NCBI RefSeq assembly: GCF_030063135.1
Contig: NZ_JASISO010000033.1
Span: forward strand, 34,474 to 98,473
Reading direction: 5' to 3'
Length of the DNA stretch: 64,000 nt
From: Streptomyces sp. G-G2
GTDB taxonomy: Bacteria > Actinomycetota > Actinomycetes > Streptomycetales > Streptomycetaceae
The first letter of the stretch is position 1. Every line of letters starts with the position of its first letter. Shown piece after piece: positions 26,086 through 33,939 of the stretch. Made by a program: the position numbers and the translations under genes. A model generated the notes under the pieces. That model had not been told where the DNA came from. It did no database searches and was given only the letters and a program-made list of their open reading frames with translations.

Positions 26086-27786
26086 GTGAGCACCGAGAAC
26101 GAGGGCACCGCGGCCCCGAAGCCCCCCGCGGCCCCGTCCGCACCTCCCGTGCCGGTGGCCGCGCCGACCCCCGAGCCGGTCGCCGTACCGGCTGCTCCGG
26201 TCGACGCGCGCCGGGCGGACGCGCCCGAGGCCGGCGCGCGCGAGAGCGCCGCGCCCGCCGTGGAGATGGGCAAGGCGCCGGGCGGTGCCGACCATGGGTA
26301 CGTCGCCGCTTCCGCGCCGGCCGAGCACGTGACCCGGCAGCTGCCGACGACCTCGGCGCCCGGCGCCGAGGCCGCCCAGCAAGTGCCCCCGACTCCCGCG
26401 GCCCCGTACGGGGCGCCGCCTGCCACGACCGGGTACGAATCCCCCGGCGCTGCTCCGTACGGCGCTCCGGACGAGGGCGCGCCCGCGCTCTCGTACGGCG
26501 CTCCGGCCGGACCTCCCCCGGGCCACGGCGCGCACGGCGCACCCGGCGCCGAGGCCTGGCCGCCGCCCCCGCCCGCGGTTCCGGCGTACGGAGCCCAGGG
26601 ACACGAGGGCGGCAACGGCGGCGGTGTCTGGGGCGCGCCCCTGGCCGCCGACGCCCCGCAGCCCAAGCCGAAGGGCCGGGGCGGCCTGATCGTGGCCGTG
26701 CTGGCGGCCGCCCTGCTCGCGGGTGGCGTCGGCGGCGGCATCGGCTACAAGCTCGCCGACGGCGGGTTCGACGGCTCCGGCTCGACCACGGTCAGCTCCG
26801 GTGAGACGCCCAAGGACCTCAAGCGCGAGTCCGGCTCGGTCGCGGGCCTGGCCGCCAAGGCACTGCCGAGCGTGGTCACCATCGAGGCACAGGGCGGCGA
26901 CGGCGAGGGCGGTACGGGCACCGGCTTCGTCTACGACCAGCAGGGCCACATCCTCACCAACAACCACGTGGTGGCTTCCGCGGCGAGCGGCGGCAAGCTC
27001 TCCGCCACCTTCTCCAACGGCAAGAAGTACGACGCCGAGGTCGTGGGCCGGGCCCAGGGCTACGACGTGGCGGTACTGAAGCTGAAGAACCCGCCGGCGG
27101 GGCTCAACCCGCTCGCACTGGGCGACTCGGACAAGGTCGCGGTCGGCGACACGACCATCGCGATCGGCGCCCCCTTCGGTCTGTCGAACACGGTGACGAC
27201 CGGCATCGTCAGCGCCAAGAACCGCCCGGTCGCCTCCGGTGACGGGGCCAGCAACAAGAACTCGTACATGAGCGCCCTCCAGACGGACGCCTCGATCAAC
27301 CCGGGCAACTCCGGCGGTCCGCTGCTGGACGGGCGCGGCGCGGTCATCGGCATCAACTCCGCCATCCAGTCGGCGGGCAACGGCGGCTTCGGCGGCGGCC
27401 AGGCCGGTTCCATCGGCCTCGGTTTCGCCATCCCGGTCAACCAGGCGAAGAACGTCGCCGAGCAGCTGATCAAGACGGGCAAGCCGACCTACCCGGTGAT
27501 CGGTGTCTCCGTGGACCTCCAGTCCAAGACGGACGGCGCGAAGATCTCCGAGCAGGGCGCCGCCGCCAACGAGCTGGTCGACCCGGCCGGTCCGGCGGGC
27601 AAGGCGGGCCTCAAGCCCGGCGATGTGATCACCCAGTTCGGCGACAAGCCCGTCGACAGCGGTCCGACCCTCATCAGTGAGATCTGGACGTACAAGCCCG
27701 GCGACACGGTGAAGCTGACCTACCTGCGGGGCGGCAAGCCGACCACGGTCGACATCACGCTCGGCTCGCGCGTCGGCGACAAGTAG
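26086..27786 (+). CDS. HtrA/DegP-like membrane-anchored serine protease with PDZ domain
   Basis: The 566-residue protein starts with a long cytoplasmic Pro/Ala/Gly-rich region (1-195) containing 'APYGAP' repeats. A single membrane helix ('LIVAVLAAALLAGGVGGG', about 204-222) follows. The extracellular trypsin-like domain has catalytic His in 'TNNHVVAS', Asp in 'GYDVAVLKL' and Ser in 'NPGNSGGPLL'. A PDZ domain fills about 460-560. It degrades misfolded proteins outside the membrane. The GTG start has a GAGGAGAG ribosome site, and a candidate ECF promoter lies upstream. The catalytic triad is complete. Confidence 0.95.
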   Translation: MSTENEGTAAPKPPAAPSAPPVPVAAPTPEPVAVPAAPVDARRADAPEAGARESAAPAVEMGKAPGGADHGYVAASAPAEHVTRQLPTTSAPGAEAAQQVPPTPAAPYGAPPATTGYESPGAAPYGAPDEGAPALSYGAPAGPPPGHGAHGAPGAEAWPPPPPAVPAYGAQGHEGGNGGGVWGAPLAADAPQPKPKGRGGLIVAVLAAALLAGGVGGGIGYKLADGGFDGSGSTTVSSGETPKDLKRESGSVAGLAAKALPSVVTIEAQGGDGEGGTGTGFVYDQQGHILTNNHVVASAASGGKLSATFSNGKKYDAEVVGRAQGYDVAVLKLKNPPAGLNPLALGDSDKVAVGDTTIAIGAPFGLSNTVTTGIVSAKNRPVASGDGASNKNSYMSALQTDASINPGNSGGPLLDGRGAVIGINSAIQSAGNGGFGGGQAGSIGLGFAIPVNQAKNVAEQLIKTGKPTYPVIGVSVDLQSKTDGAKISEQGAAANELVDPAGPAGKAGLKPGDVITQFGDKPVDSGPTLISEIWTYKPGDTVKLTYLRGGKPTTVDITLGSRVGDK

Positions 27787-27831
27787 TTCCACCGACGGTT
27801 AGTCCCACCGACGGGTAGTTCCACCGACGAG
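27784..27831 (+). repeat. Three 16-bp direct repeats spanning the protease stop codon
   Basis: TAGTTCCACCGACGGT, TAGTCCCACCGACGGG and TAGTTCCACCGACGAG follow one another with 16-bp period. The first TAG is the stop codon of the htrA-like gene, so each unit carries an in-line stop. Degenerate copies continue to about 27880. Confidence 0.8.
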
Positions 27832-27887
27832 TCGCTCCACTCGGCGGGTAGTTCCACGGGCTCGGCGGGTGGTGCCACGGGGCGATG

Positions 27888-27927
27888 GGGAGGGGCCGTA
27901 GACGGGATTCCGGCTACGGCCCCTCCC
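27888..27927. terminator. Hairpin terminator after htrA-like gene
   Basis: A 14-bp perfect stem (GGGAGGGGCCGTAG / CTACGGCCCCTCCC) with a 12-nt loop lies between the protease repeats and the LysR gene. Confidence 0.75.
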
Positions 27928-27949
27928 AACGTCCGCTTATGCTTCGCAG

Positions 27950-28855
27950 GTGTTCGATTCGCGGCACATACGGACGTTTCACGAGGTGGTCGCCTCCGGG
28001 TCGTACTCGGCGGCCGCCCGCGTCCTGGGATATACGCAGCCCGCGATCACTCAGCAGATGAAGGCCCTGGAGCGGGCCGTCGGCACTCCCCTGTTCACCC
28101 GGGTCGGCCGCCGTATGCAGCTCACCGAGGCGGGCAACTCCCTGGTCCGGCACGCGGAGTCGATCCTCGGCAGCCTTTCCGCCGCCGAGGCGCAGATGAA
28201 GGCGTACGCCCGGCTGCGGGCCGGTCGGGTGCGGCTGTGCGGGTTCCCCAGCGTCAACGTCACCCTCGTCCCGGAGGCCCTGAGCGGGCTAGCCAAGGAC
28301 CATCCCGGGGTCCAGGTGGAGCTGCTGGAGGGTGAGCCCCCGGACTCGTTGCGCAGGCTGGAGCGCGGGGAGTGCGACATCACCCTCGCCTTCACCTATC
28401 CCGGGCTGCACGAGGAGATACCGGACGAGGTGGCCGAGGTGCGGCTGCTGGAGGACCAGCTGACGGTGCTGCTGCCGACCGGCCACCCGCTGGCTCGGCG
28501 CCGGGCCGTGCACCTGGTGGACCTGGCCGAGGAGCGGTGGATCGCGGGCTGTCCGCGCTGCCGGGCGAACCTGCTGCACGAGTGCGCCGAGCTGGGCTTC
28601 GTCCCCGACATCCGGTTCTCCACCGACGACAACCTGGTCGTGCAGAGCCTGGTCGCGCAGGGGCTGGGGGTGGCGATGATGCCCGCGCTGGTACTGCCGT
28701 CACTCTCCCTGAGCAAGGTCTGCGGGCGGGCCCTGGAGCCGGTCGCCCGCCGCCACATCGCCGCCTACGTCTACCGCGACCATCTGCGGATCCCGGCGAC
28801 CGTCGCCGTTCTTGACGAACTGAAGCGGGTGGCGGCCAACCGCGTCGGCTGCTGA
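27950..28855 (+). CDS. LysR-family transcriptional regulator
   Basis: The 301-residue protein has an N-terminal winged helix-turn-helix ('SYSAAARVLGYTQPAITQQM', about residues 17-36) and a LysR effector-binding domain from about 90. LysR proteins act as tetramers and respond to a small co-inducer. It lies directly upstream of cysteine dioxygenase and a YeiH-type exporter on the same strand, so control of sulfur-compound disposal is a reasonable inference. Cys residues in 'AGCPRCRANLLHECAE' within the effector domain could sense redox or thiol. The start is GTG. Confidence 0.9.
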   Translation: MFDSRHIRTFHEVVASGSYSAAARVLGYTQPAITQQMKALERAVGTPLFTRVGRRMQLTEAGNSLVRHAESILGSLSAAEAQMKAYARLRAGRVRLCGFPSVNVTLVPEALSGLAKDHPGVQVELLEGEPPDSLRRLERGECDITLAFTYPGLHEEIPDEVAEVRLLEDQLTVLLPTGHPLARRRAVHLVDLAEERWIAGCPRCRANLLHECAELGFVPDIRFSTDDNLVVQSLVAQGLGVAMMPALVLPSLSLSKVCGRALEPVARRHIAAYVYRDHLRIPATVAVLDELKRVAANRVGC

Positions 28856-28955
28856 CCGACCCGGCGGCCCTTCTCCCCCATCCATAAGACAGGCTTGGGA
28901 TTTCGGGTCAAAACTGTCGTTGGACGTGATGGATCGGCTGCCGGACGCTGCCGGT

Positions 28956-29510
28956 ATGACCACCACCACACCGGCCCGAACCACCGCGAGGATGGCCGCC
29001 CTCGTCGCTGAGATCCGTACGGTCGTGGACCGGGGTCTTGCCCCCGACCTCACCGCCTACCTGATCGGCGAGCGCGTCGCGCCCCAGCTGGGTACGCCCG
29101 ACCTGCTGACCGCCGAACAGTGCGAGGGTCACCCGGACCGGTACCGGCAGCACGTCCTGCACGCCGAAGCGGACGGCAGCTTCTCGGTGGTGGCACTGGT
29201 GTGGCTGCCCGGCCAGGAGACGGCCATCCACGATCACGTCTCGTGGTGCGTGGCCGGGGTGCACGAGGGTGCGGAGAGCGAGCTGCGGTACCGGCTCGCC
29301 CCGGCCACGGGTAAGGAGGGCGCCCGTCTGGTGGCCACCGAGCAGATCGTCAACGGCCCCGGGGACGTCTGCGGGTTCGCACCCCCCGGAGACATCCACA
29401 AGGTCCGCAACTCCTGTCGCACGAAGGCGATATCCCTGCACGTCTACGGCGCCGACGTGGAGCGCCTGGGCAGCAGCGTCCGCCGGGTCTACACGCTCCC
29501 CACCGACTGA
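28956..29510 (+). CDS. Cysteine dioxygenase-like cupin
   Basis: The 184-residue cupin matches bacterial cysteine dioxygenases, which oxidise L-cysteine to cysteine sulfinic acid with Fe(II) and O2. The iron ligands are probably His92 and His94 in 'AIHDHVSWCVAG' and the His in 'PPGDIHKVRN'; a Glu/Arg pair follows in 'HEGAESELRYRL'. I chose the ATG giving MTTTTPART; a TTG (28920) and an ATG (28929) lie in frame upstream. Its stop overlaps the exporter ATG by one base (TGATG). Related thiol dioxygenases with other substrates cannot be excluded. Confidence 0.85.
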   Translation: MTTTTPARTTARMAALVAEIRTVVDRGLAPDLTAYLIGERVAPQLGTPDLLTAEQCEGHPDRYRQHVLHAEADGSFSVVALVWLPGQETAIHDHVSWCVAGVHEGAESELRYRLAPATGKEGARLVATEQIVNGPGDVCGFAPPGDIHKVRNSCRTKAISLHVYGADVERLGSSVRRVYTLPTD

Positions 29511-30562
29511 TGGCGCTGCTGCACCGGTCCACTCCGCGTACGGGTGGGGACCGGCCTGTTTCACGTGAAACATCCGCCCCGTGGCCCGGACTGGCCACCA
29601 CCGTGCTCGGCGCGGCGATCGCATGGGCCGTGCACTGGGTCGTGCCCGCCGTGCCCTGGCTGACGGCCTCGGTGGTGCTGGGTATCGCCGCCGCGCACCT
29701 GCCCCGGATACGCACCTTCGTCCGCGGCGCGGCGAGGCCCGGCCTGTCGCTGGCCGGGCGGCGGCTGATGCGGATCGGCATCGTGCTACTGGGCCTGGGA
29801 CTGGGCCTCGACCAAGTAATGGGCCTGGGCTGGGCCACGGTGGCCATGGTGGTCGCCGTGGTGGCCGCGACCTTCTTGGGGACGCTGTGGCTGGGCCGAC
29901 GGCTCGGGCTGCGTGGTGACCAGCCGCTGCTGATCGCCACCGGGTACTCGATCTGCGGTGCCTCGGCGATAGGTGCGGTCAGCGAGGTCTCCGGCAGCGA
30001 CGAGGAGGACGTGGCGGCCTCCGTGGCGCTGGTGACCCTGTGCGGGACCCTCGCGATCGCGGTACTCCCGCTGCTCCAGGGCCCGTTGGGGCTCACCGAC
30101 CCGGAATTCGGGCGCTGGGTGGGGGCCAGCGTGCACGATGTCGGCCAGGTGGTGGCCACCGCGCAGACCGCCGGTCCCGACGCGCTCGGGGATGCCGTGC
30201 TCGTCAAGCTGATGCGGGTGGCGCTGCTGGCCCCGTTGGTAGCCGCGGTGGCGTTCTCGGTACGGGCCCGGCGGCGCGGGGTGCGGACGGCCTCGGGGCG
30301 GCGGCCGACCCCGGTCCCGCTGTTCGTAGCCGGCTTCCTGGCCGCGGCCGCGCTCCGGGCCACCGGGGTGATCCCGGACGCGGCGCTGGAGTGGGCGCAC
30401 GCCGCCCAGGAGGCCCTGCTGGCGGCGGCGTTGTTCGGTCTGGGGAGCGCGGTGCACCTGCCGACCCTGGCCCGGACGGGCGGCCGGGCCGCCGTGCTCG
30501 GGCTCAGCTCCTGGGTGGTGGTGGCGGGAGTCTCGTACGCGGGAGTCCTGCTGACCATGTAG
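29510..30562 (+). CDS. YeiH-family putative sulfate/sulfite exporter
   Basis: This 350-residue membrane protein has about ten hydrophobic helices and the family signatures 'LMRIGIVLLGLGLG', 'YSICGASAIGAVS' and 'VHDVGQVVATAQ'. YeiH proteins (PF03601) are annotated as sulfate exporters, though biochemical proof is thin. It is translationally coupled to cysteine dioxygenase, whose product breaks down to sulfite, so it may remove the resulting oxyanion. A perfect parS site lies in its 5' end and encodes VSRET in the cytoplasmic N-terminus, just before the first helix. Confidence 0.9.
   Translation: MALLHRSTPRTGGDRPVSRETSAPWPGLATTVLGAAIAWAVHWVVPAVPWLTASVVLGIAAAHLPRIRTFVRGAARPGLSLAGRRLMRIGIVLLGLGLGLDQVMGLGWATVAMVVAVVAATFLGTLWLGRRLGLRGDQPLLIATGYSICGASAIGAVSEVSGSDEEDVAASVALVTLCGTLAIAVLPLLQGPLGLTDPEFGRWVGASVHDVGQVVATAQTAGPDALGDAVLVKLMRVALLAPLVAAVAFSVRARRRGVRTASGRRPTPVPLFVAGFLAAAALRATGVIPDAALEWAHAAQEALLAAALFGLGSAVHLPTLARTGGRAAVLGLSSWVVVAGVSYAGVLLTM
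29557..29572. promoter_or_regulatory. parS site, copy 3 (intragenic)
   Basis: A perfect 16-bp TGTTTCACGTGAAACA in the first 65 bp of the exporter gene, read as VSRET. Confidence 0.95.
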
Positions 30563-30623
30563 CGCACCCCGCCCCGCCCAAGGCCCCCGCCCGCCCCACC
30601 TGCCCGGTACTCTGTACCCGCCA

Positions 30624-30710
30624 GGTGGGTTGCCCGAGCGGCCTAAGGGAACGGTCTTGAAAACCGTCGTGGCAGCGATGTCACCGTGGGTTCAAATCCC
30701 ACACCCACCG
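30624..30710 (+). tRNA. tRNA-Ser (anticodon UGA)
   Basis: Acceptor GGTGGGT pairs with ACCCACC; the anticodon loop is CTTGAAA (TGA). A long variable arm of the serine type and the T-arm GGGTTCAAATCCC are present. CCA is not encoded. It is followed by a strong terminator. Confidence 0.97.
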
Positions 30711-30732
30711 CCGGTGGGGCTCAGGCCCTGCG

Positions 30733-30767
30733 GAAGAGGGTGCCACCGACGCGGTGGCACCCTCTTC
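30733..30767 (+). terminator. tRNA-Ser terminator
   Basis: A 15-bp perfect stem (GAAGAGGGTGCCACC and complement) with a 5-nt loop, 22 bp after the tRNA. Confidence 0.9.
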
Positions 30768-30772
30768 GGCGT

Positions 30773-31129
30773 ATGTGGGGGGCAGCTATCCGTCCCGACC
30801 TCGGCGAGCGAGGCTGTGGGGTCGCCGCAGCGGTAGGGGACGCGCTTCGTGAGGCCGTGCGGGCTCCGGTTGAAATCGACGCGCAGGATCTCGGCGTCAT
30901 CGCCCTCGCGGGTACCGAGGTGTCGCCGTGCACAGGGGTGGCCTGCTTGCCCGCGGCGTTGACGATGGGGCTGTCCCGGCTGCTCCGCAAGCGGGGATGG
31001 GCCGACCGAGTGGTGTTTGTCGGAAGAACGGCGCGGGCGTGGGGCTCGGCGCGGTTGCGGTCACATCATGACGAATGTATGCAGATCCGCCCGTCGGAAC
31101 ATCCCGGAATAAGGGGTCGTCATGGCTAG
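30773..31129 (+). CDS. Possible orphan gene or gene remnant
   Basis: An open frame of 118 codons starts at an ATG just after the tRNA-Ser terminator and ends inside the first codons of the next gene. The stretch 'VEIDAQDLGVIALAGTEV' to 'ADRVVFVGR' has a protein-like composition. However, third-position GC is lower than in neighbouring genes, no ribosome site is visible, and I recognise no family. It may be a decayed gene, or an insertion remnant beside a tRNA. This is a weak call. Confidence 0.25.
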   Translation: MWGAAIRPDLGERGCGVAAAVGDALREAVRAPVEIDAQDLGVIALAGTEVSPCTGVACLPAALTMGLSRLLRKRGWADRVVFVGRTARAWGSARLRSHHDECMQIRPSEHPGIRGRHG

Positions 31130-31472
31130 CAGCAACACCTTCACGTCGATCTGGACCACTGTCCTCGCCACCCTGGTGGCACTGTTCGCAGCTCTCGGTT
31201 TCGGCGGCGGCGCCACCGTCGCGGCCGCCGCTTCCACGGCCGCCCCCGCTGCTCCCGCCGTGCCGGCCGGTTCCGTGGCGAGGAGGATGGCCGTGCAGGC
31301 CCGGCGGAGCTGGAGGGCGATGATGCGCGGCGGTGCGCTGCCGCCCACGATCGCCCAGCGGATCCGCGCCGAGGCCCACGGCTCGACCCCGTCCGTACGC
31401 CGCCGCTCCACGACCGCCGCCGCCCACGCCCAGTCGGGCCACTCCTTGGACGAGCTGGATCTCGCGGCCTGA
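31122..31472 (+). CDS. Small membrane-anchored protein (DUF6344-like)
   Basis: The 116-residue protein has one N-terminal hydrophobic segment ('VLATLVALFAALGFGGGATV') and an Ala/Pro-rich linker. A basic region follows ('RRMAVQARRSWRAMMRGG') with 'LPPTIAQRIRAEAHGS', ending in a short acidic tail. From memory it resembles a Streptomyces-restricted family (DUF6344) without known function. The ATG has an AAGGGG ribosome site. The basic part suggests interaction with nucleic acid or the membrane surface, which is inference. Confidence 0.7.
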   Translation: MASSNTFTSIWTTVLATLVALFAALGFGGGATVAAAASTAAPAAPAVPAGSVARRMAVQARRSWRAMMRGGALPPTIAQRIRAEAHGSTPSVRRRSTTAAAHAQSGHSLDELDLAA

Positions 31473-31520
31473 GGTTCCCCAGGCATCTGGCATTCGGCAG
31501 GTCCGAGGAGCAGCAGGTTC

Positions 31521-31812
31521 GCGGCTCAGCAGCTCAGCAGCTCAGAGAGTCAGCAGCTCAGAGAGTCAGCAGGTCAGAGGGTCAGAGGGTCAGAGGGGCA
31601 TCAGGGCAGAGGCTCAGAGGCTCAGAGGGTCATCAGGTCAGAGCGTCAGAGACTCGGCAGGTCAGAGGGTCAGTAGATCGTCAGTACGTCAGTACATCAG
31701 TACGTCGGTTCGTCATCGGTACGTCGGTATGCAGGTACGCCCGTAGGGCAGTCGGTTCGGCTGTTGATCGGTTCATTGGTTCGTTGGTTCGTGGGTTCGT
31801 TCGCTGGTTGGT
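31521..31812. repeat. Low-complexity tandem repeat field
   Basis: Three imperfect repeat families follow one another. About 31521-31680 has 8-9-bp units of the types CAGCAGCT and GTCAGAGG (more than 12 copies). About 31680-31735 has CAGTACGT/CGGTACGT units. About 31751-31812 has GGTTCGTT/GGTTCATT units. The sequence is noncoding and less GC-rich than its surroundings. No spacers of constant size are present, so it is not a CRISPR array. Confidence 0.85.
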
Positions 31813-32301
31813 GAGTAGGCCCGGCACGGTTCCGGGTGGCGGTGCGCGGACAAGCCGTCGTTCAAGCAGAGGTTCGTGAAGAAGTCAGGTCGGCGAGAGC
31901 GCCCATGGGGGCGTACCGCTCGGCCGCCCCGGCGAGCGCCGGGGGCGCGCAAGGGGCGCGCAGGCGTGTGTGCAGGACCGCAGGCCCGGGAGACGGTGGG
32001 GTTCCCGGATGGAGCGGTCCTCTTTGGCATGCCCGGGACCGGTGGGATTGGTGGAACGCTTCGCCTCTTGTGCGCCAAGGGTTTCGCCTGGGGTGCGTGG
32101 GGTGAGCTGGGGCATTGGGGGCGCGAATGAGGTTTATCAGATGTTGCTCATGCTTGCGGGGGAATTGCCTGATGCAGGGTGGTTCGCCGGGGATTCGGTG
32201 GGCAACTCTGGTGCAGCGACGTCGTCACCACCGAACGACCGAGGCGGTCGGCCAACTGCCTGGGCAACACCCCTATTTCGGGTTCTCTGGAGGATTCAGA
32301 C
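31813..32301. other. Intergenic region with no confident gene
   Basis: Short open frames exist on both strands but have uneven codon bias and no ribosome sites. The right third, from about 32120, is AT-richer and probably contains the promoter of the secreted Asn/Gln-rich protein. Confidence 0.5.
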
Positions 32302-32613
32302 ATGGCAAGCATTCGTACCGCCCGCGTCATCGCCACCGTCGCCGCGCTCCCCTTCGCCCTCGCGCTCTTCGGCGGAGTGGCCCAGGCGGACAATGGCGGT
32401 CTCGCGAACGGCGGATCCAATACGAGCGTGGCCAGCATCATCGGCAGTGGTGTGGGCGGGAACAACAACGGCAATTCCGCCACTACGCAGCAGGTGGCCA
32501 CCGGTGCCGGTGCGTCCAACCAGAACAACTCCGCGCAGGCCAACGGCTCTGCCTTCACGCAGATCCATCAGTCGAACAGCAGCATCGCGGTCAACTTCCA
32601 TCCTTGGTGGTAG
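32302..32613 (+). CDS. Small secreted Asn/Gln-rich protein with curlin-like repeats
   Basis: The 103-residue precursor has a signal peptide ending 'LFGGVAQA', leaving about 74 residues with no Cys, 13 Asn and 6 Gln. The mature part contains loosely repeated pieces ('NNNGNSATTQQVATG', 'NQNNSAQANGSAFTQ', 'HQSNSSIAV') in which Asn, Ala/Ser and Gln alternate much as in curlin repeats. It ends with 'NFHPWW'. It does not match chaplins or rodlins as I remember them. A surface-fibre role is inferred from composition alone. The ATG has a TGGAGGA ribosome site and a terminator follows. Confidence 0.75.
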   Translation: MASIRTARVIATVAALPFALALFGGVAQADNGGLANGGSNTSVASIIGSGVGGNNNGNSATTQQVATGAGASNQNNSAQANGSAFTQIHQSNSSIAVNFHPWW

Positions 32614-32628
32614 ATGTTCCTCAGTGAT

Positions 32629-32680
32629 GAGGGCGCCTGTGCGACCGGACCGGCTGGGGTCCGGTAGCGCAGGCGCCCTC
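32629..32680 (+). terminator. Hairpin terminator after secreted-protein gene
   Basis: Outer stem GAGGGCGCCTG / CAGGCGCCCTC (11 bp) encloses a second inner stem near ACCGGAC / GTCCGGT, starting 15 bp after the stop. Confidence 0.85.
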
Positions 32681-32694
32681 GCGCGTTCCCGGCC

Positions 32695-32727
32695 TTGACA
32701 TCGACACGGAATCTGACGGACAGTCAG
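32695..32727 (+). promoter_or_regulatory. Promoter with overlapping operator for acyl-CoA operon
   Basis: TTGACA (-35) is followed after 18 bp by GACAGT (-10). A perfect inverted repeat CTGAC-N5-GTCAG (32713-32727) covers the -10. This geometry is typical of TetR-type repression. The motif differs from the mycobacterial KstR box (AAC-GTT type). The GTG of the first gene is 37 bp downstream, with GGGAGG as ribosome site. Confidence 0.55.
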
Positions 32728-32763
32728 GTTCACTTGATGATGTGATGCCGGGAGGCCCGCACC

Positions 32764-33939
32764 GTGCACCTCGCCCCCACCGACGAGCAGTTGAGACTCC
32801 GCGCCGAACTGCGTTCCTACTTCGCGGACTTGCTGCCGGACGGAGCGCCAAGAGATCCTGACGACCAGCGCGCGGTGCTGCGCCGGATCGGCGCGGACGG
32901 CCTCCTCGGGCTCGGCTGGCCCGTCGAGTACGGCGGCCAAGGCCGCGGCCCTGAAGAGCAGTTCGTCTTCTTTGACGAGGCCTACCGGGCGGGCGCCCCG
33001 GTCTCGATGGTCACGCTCAACACCGTCGGCCCCACGCTGATGCGCTACGGAACCCAGGAGCAGAAGGACTTCTTCCTCCCCCGGATCCTCAAGGGAGAGA
33101 TCGTTTTCGCGATCGGCTACTCGGAGCCCGAGGCCGGGACCGACCTCGCCTCCCTGCGCACCAAGGCCGTACGCCGCCCCGGTACGGGGGACCCGGAAGG
33201 TGACGGTGACTGGCTGGTCGACGGGCAGAAGATCTTCACGTCGAACGCTCAGAACGCCGACTGGATCTGGCTCGCCTGCCGCACCGACCCCGAGGCGCCC
33301 AAGCACAAAGGCATTTCGATCATCCTCGTCCCCACCGACGCGCCGGGCTTCTCGTGGACACCGATCCATACCGTCGGCGGCCTGACGACCACCTCGACGT
33401 ACTACGACGGCATCCGCGTCCCCGCCGGGAACCTCGTCGGACCCGAGCACGGTGGCTGGGGCCTCATCACCAACCAGCTCAACCACGAGCGGGTCGCCCT
33501 CGCCGCCATCGGCATGCAGGCCGAGGACTTCTACGATGCGGCCCTCGCCCACGCCCGCACCCCCGACCCCGCTACCGGCGAGCGCCCGGCAGACCGCCCC
33601 TGGGTGCGGTCCCGGCTCGCCGAGGTGCACGCGCGGCTGGCCGCCGTACGCCTCCTGAACTGGCGCCTCGTTCAGGACGTGGGCGCGGGCAGCCTCGCCC
33701 CGGGCGACGCGAGCGGGGTGAAGTTCCTCGGCACCGAGTCCACCGTCGAGGTGTACCGGATGTGCCAGGAGGTGGTGGGCGAGGAGGCGCTGGTACGGGG
33801 CCCCACGGCCTTCGCGGGCGGTGAGCTGGAGCGGATGAACCGGGCCGCGCAGATCAACACCTTCGGCGGCGGGGTCAGCGAGGTCCAGCGCGAGATCGTC
33901 GCCATGATGCGGCTCGGGATGAAGGGGAGGAAGCGGTGA
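32764..33939 (+). CDS. Acyl-CoA dehydrogenase, catalytic-type subunit (FadE29/ChsE2-like)
   Basis: The 391-residue protein is a full-length acyl-CoA dehydrogenase: 'AIGYSEPEAGTDLASLRT' (FAD/substrate loop), 'QKIFTSNAQNADWIWLACR', and the C-terminal 'INTFGGGVSEVQREIVAM' that contacts FAD. It would desaturate an acyl-CoA, passing electrons to an electron-transfer flavoprotein. Two genes downstream is a second, shorter dehydrogenase. Together with the MaoC-type genes the order mirrors the mycobacterial igr operon, where FadE28 and FadE29 form a heterotetramer acting on the three-carbon steroid side chain. The GTG start overlaps nothing; the stop overlaps the next GTG. Confidence 0.92.
   Translation: MHLAPTDEQLRLRAELRSYFADLLPDGAPRDPDDQRAVLRRIGADGLLGLGWPVEYGGQGRGPEEQFVFFDEAYRAGAPVSMVTLNTVGPTLMRYGTQEQKDFFLPRILKGEIVFAIGYSEPEAGTDLASLRTKAVRRPGTGDPEGDGDWLVDGQKIFTSNAQNADWIWLACRTDPEAPKHKGISIILVPTDAPGFSWTPIHTVGGLTTTSTYYDGIRVPAGNLVGPEHGGWGLITNQLNHERVALAAIGMQAEDFYDAALAHARTPDPATGERPADRPWVRSRLAEVHARLAAVRLLNWRLVQDVGAGSLAPGDASGVKFLGTESTVEVYRMCQEVVGEEALVRGPTAFAGGELERMNRAAQINTFGGGVSEVQREIVAMMRLGMKGRKR

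Noticed and set aside
31521..31812. Possible CRISPR array
   Set aside because: Repeats are only 8-9 bp, imperfect and contiguous, with no unique spacers and no cas genes nearby.
32302..32613. Chaplin or rodlin identity for the small secreted protein
   Set aside because: It lacks the chaplin Cys pair and GNxxG core and does not match rodlin sequence features.
30600..32620. Integrated element at tRNA-Ser(UGA)
   Set aside because: No integrase, excisionase or duplicated tRNA 3' end is visible in the region.
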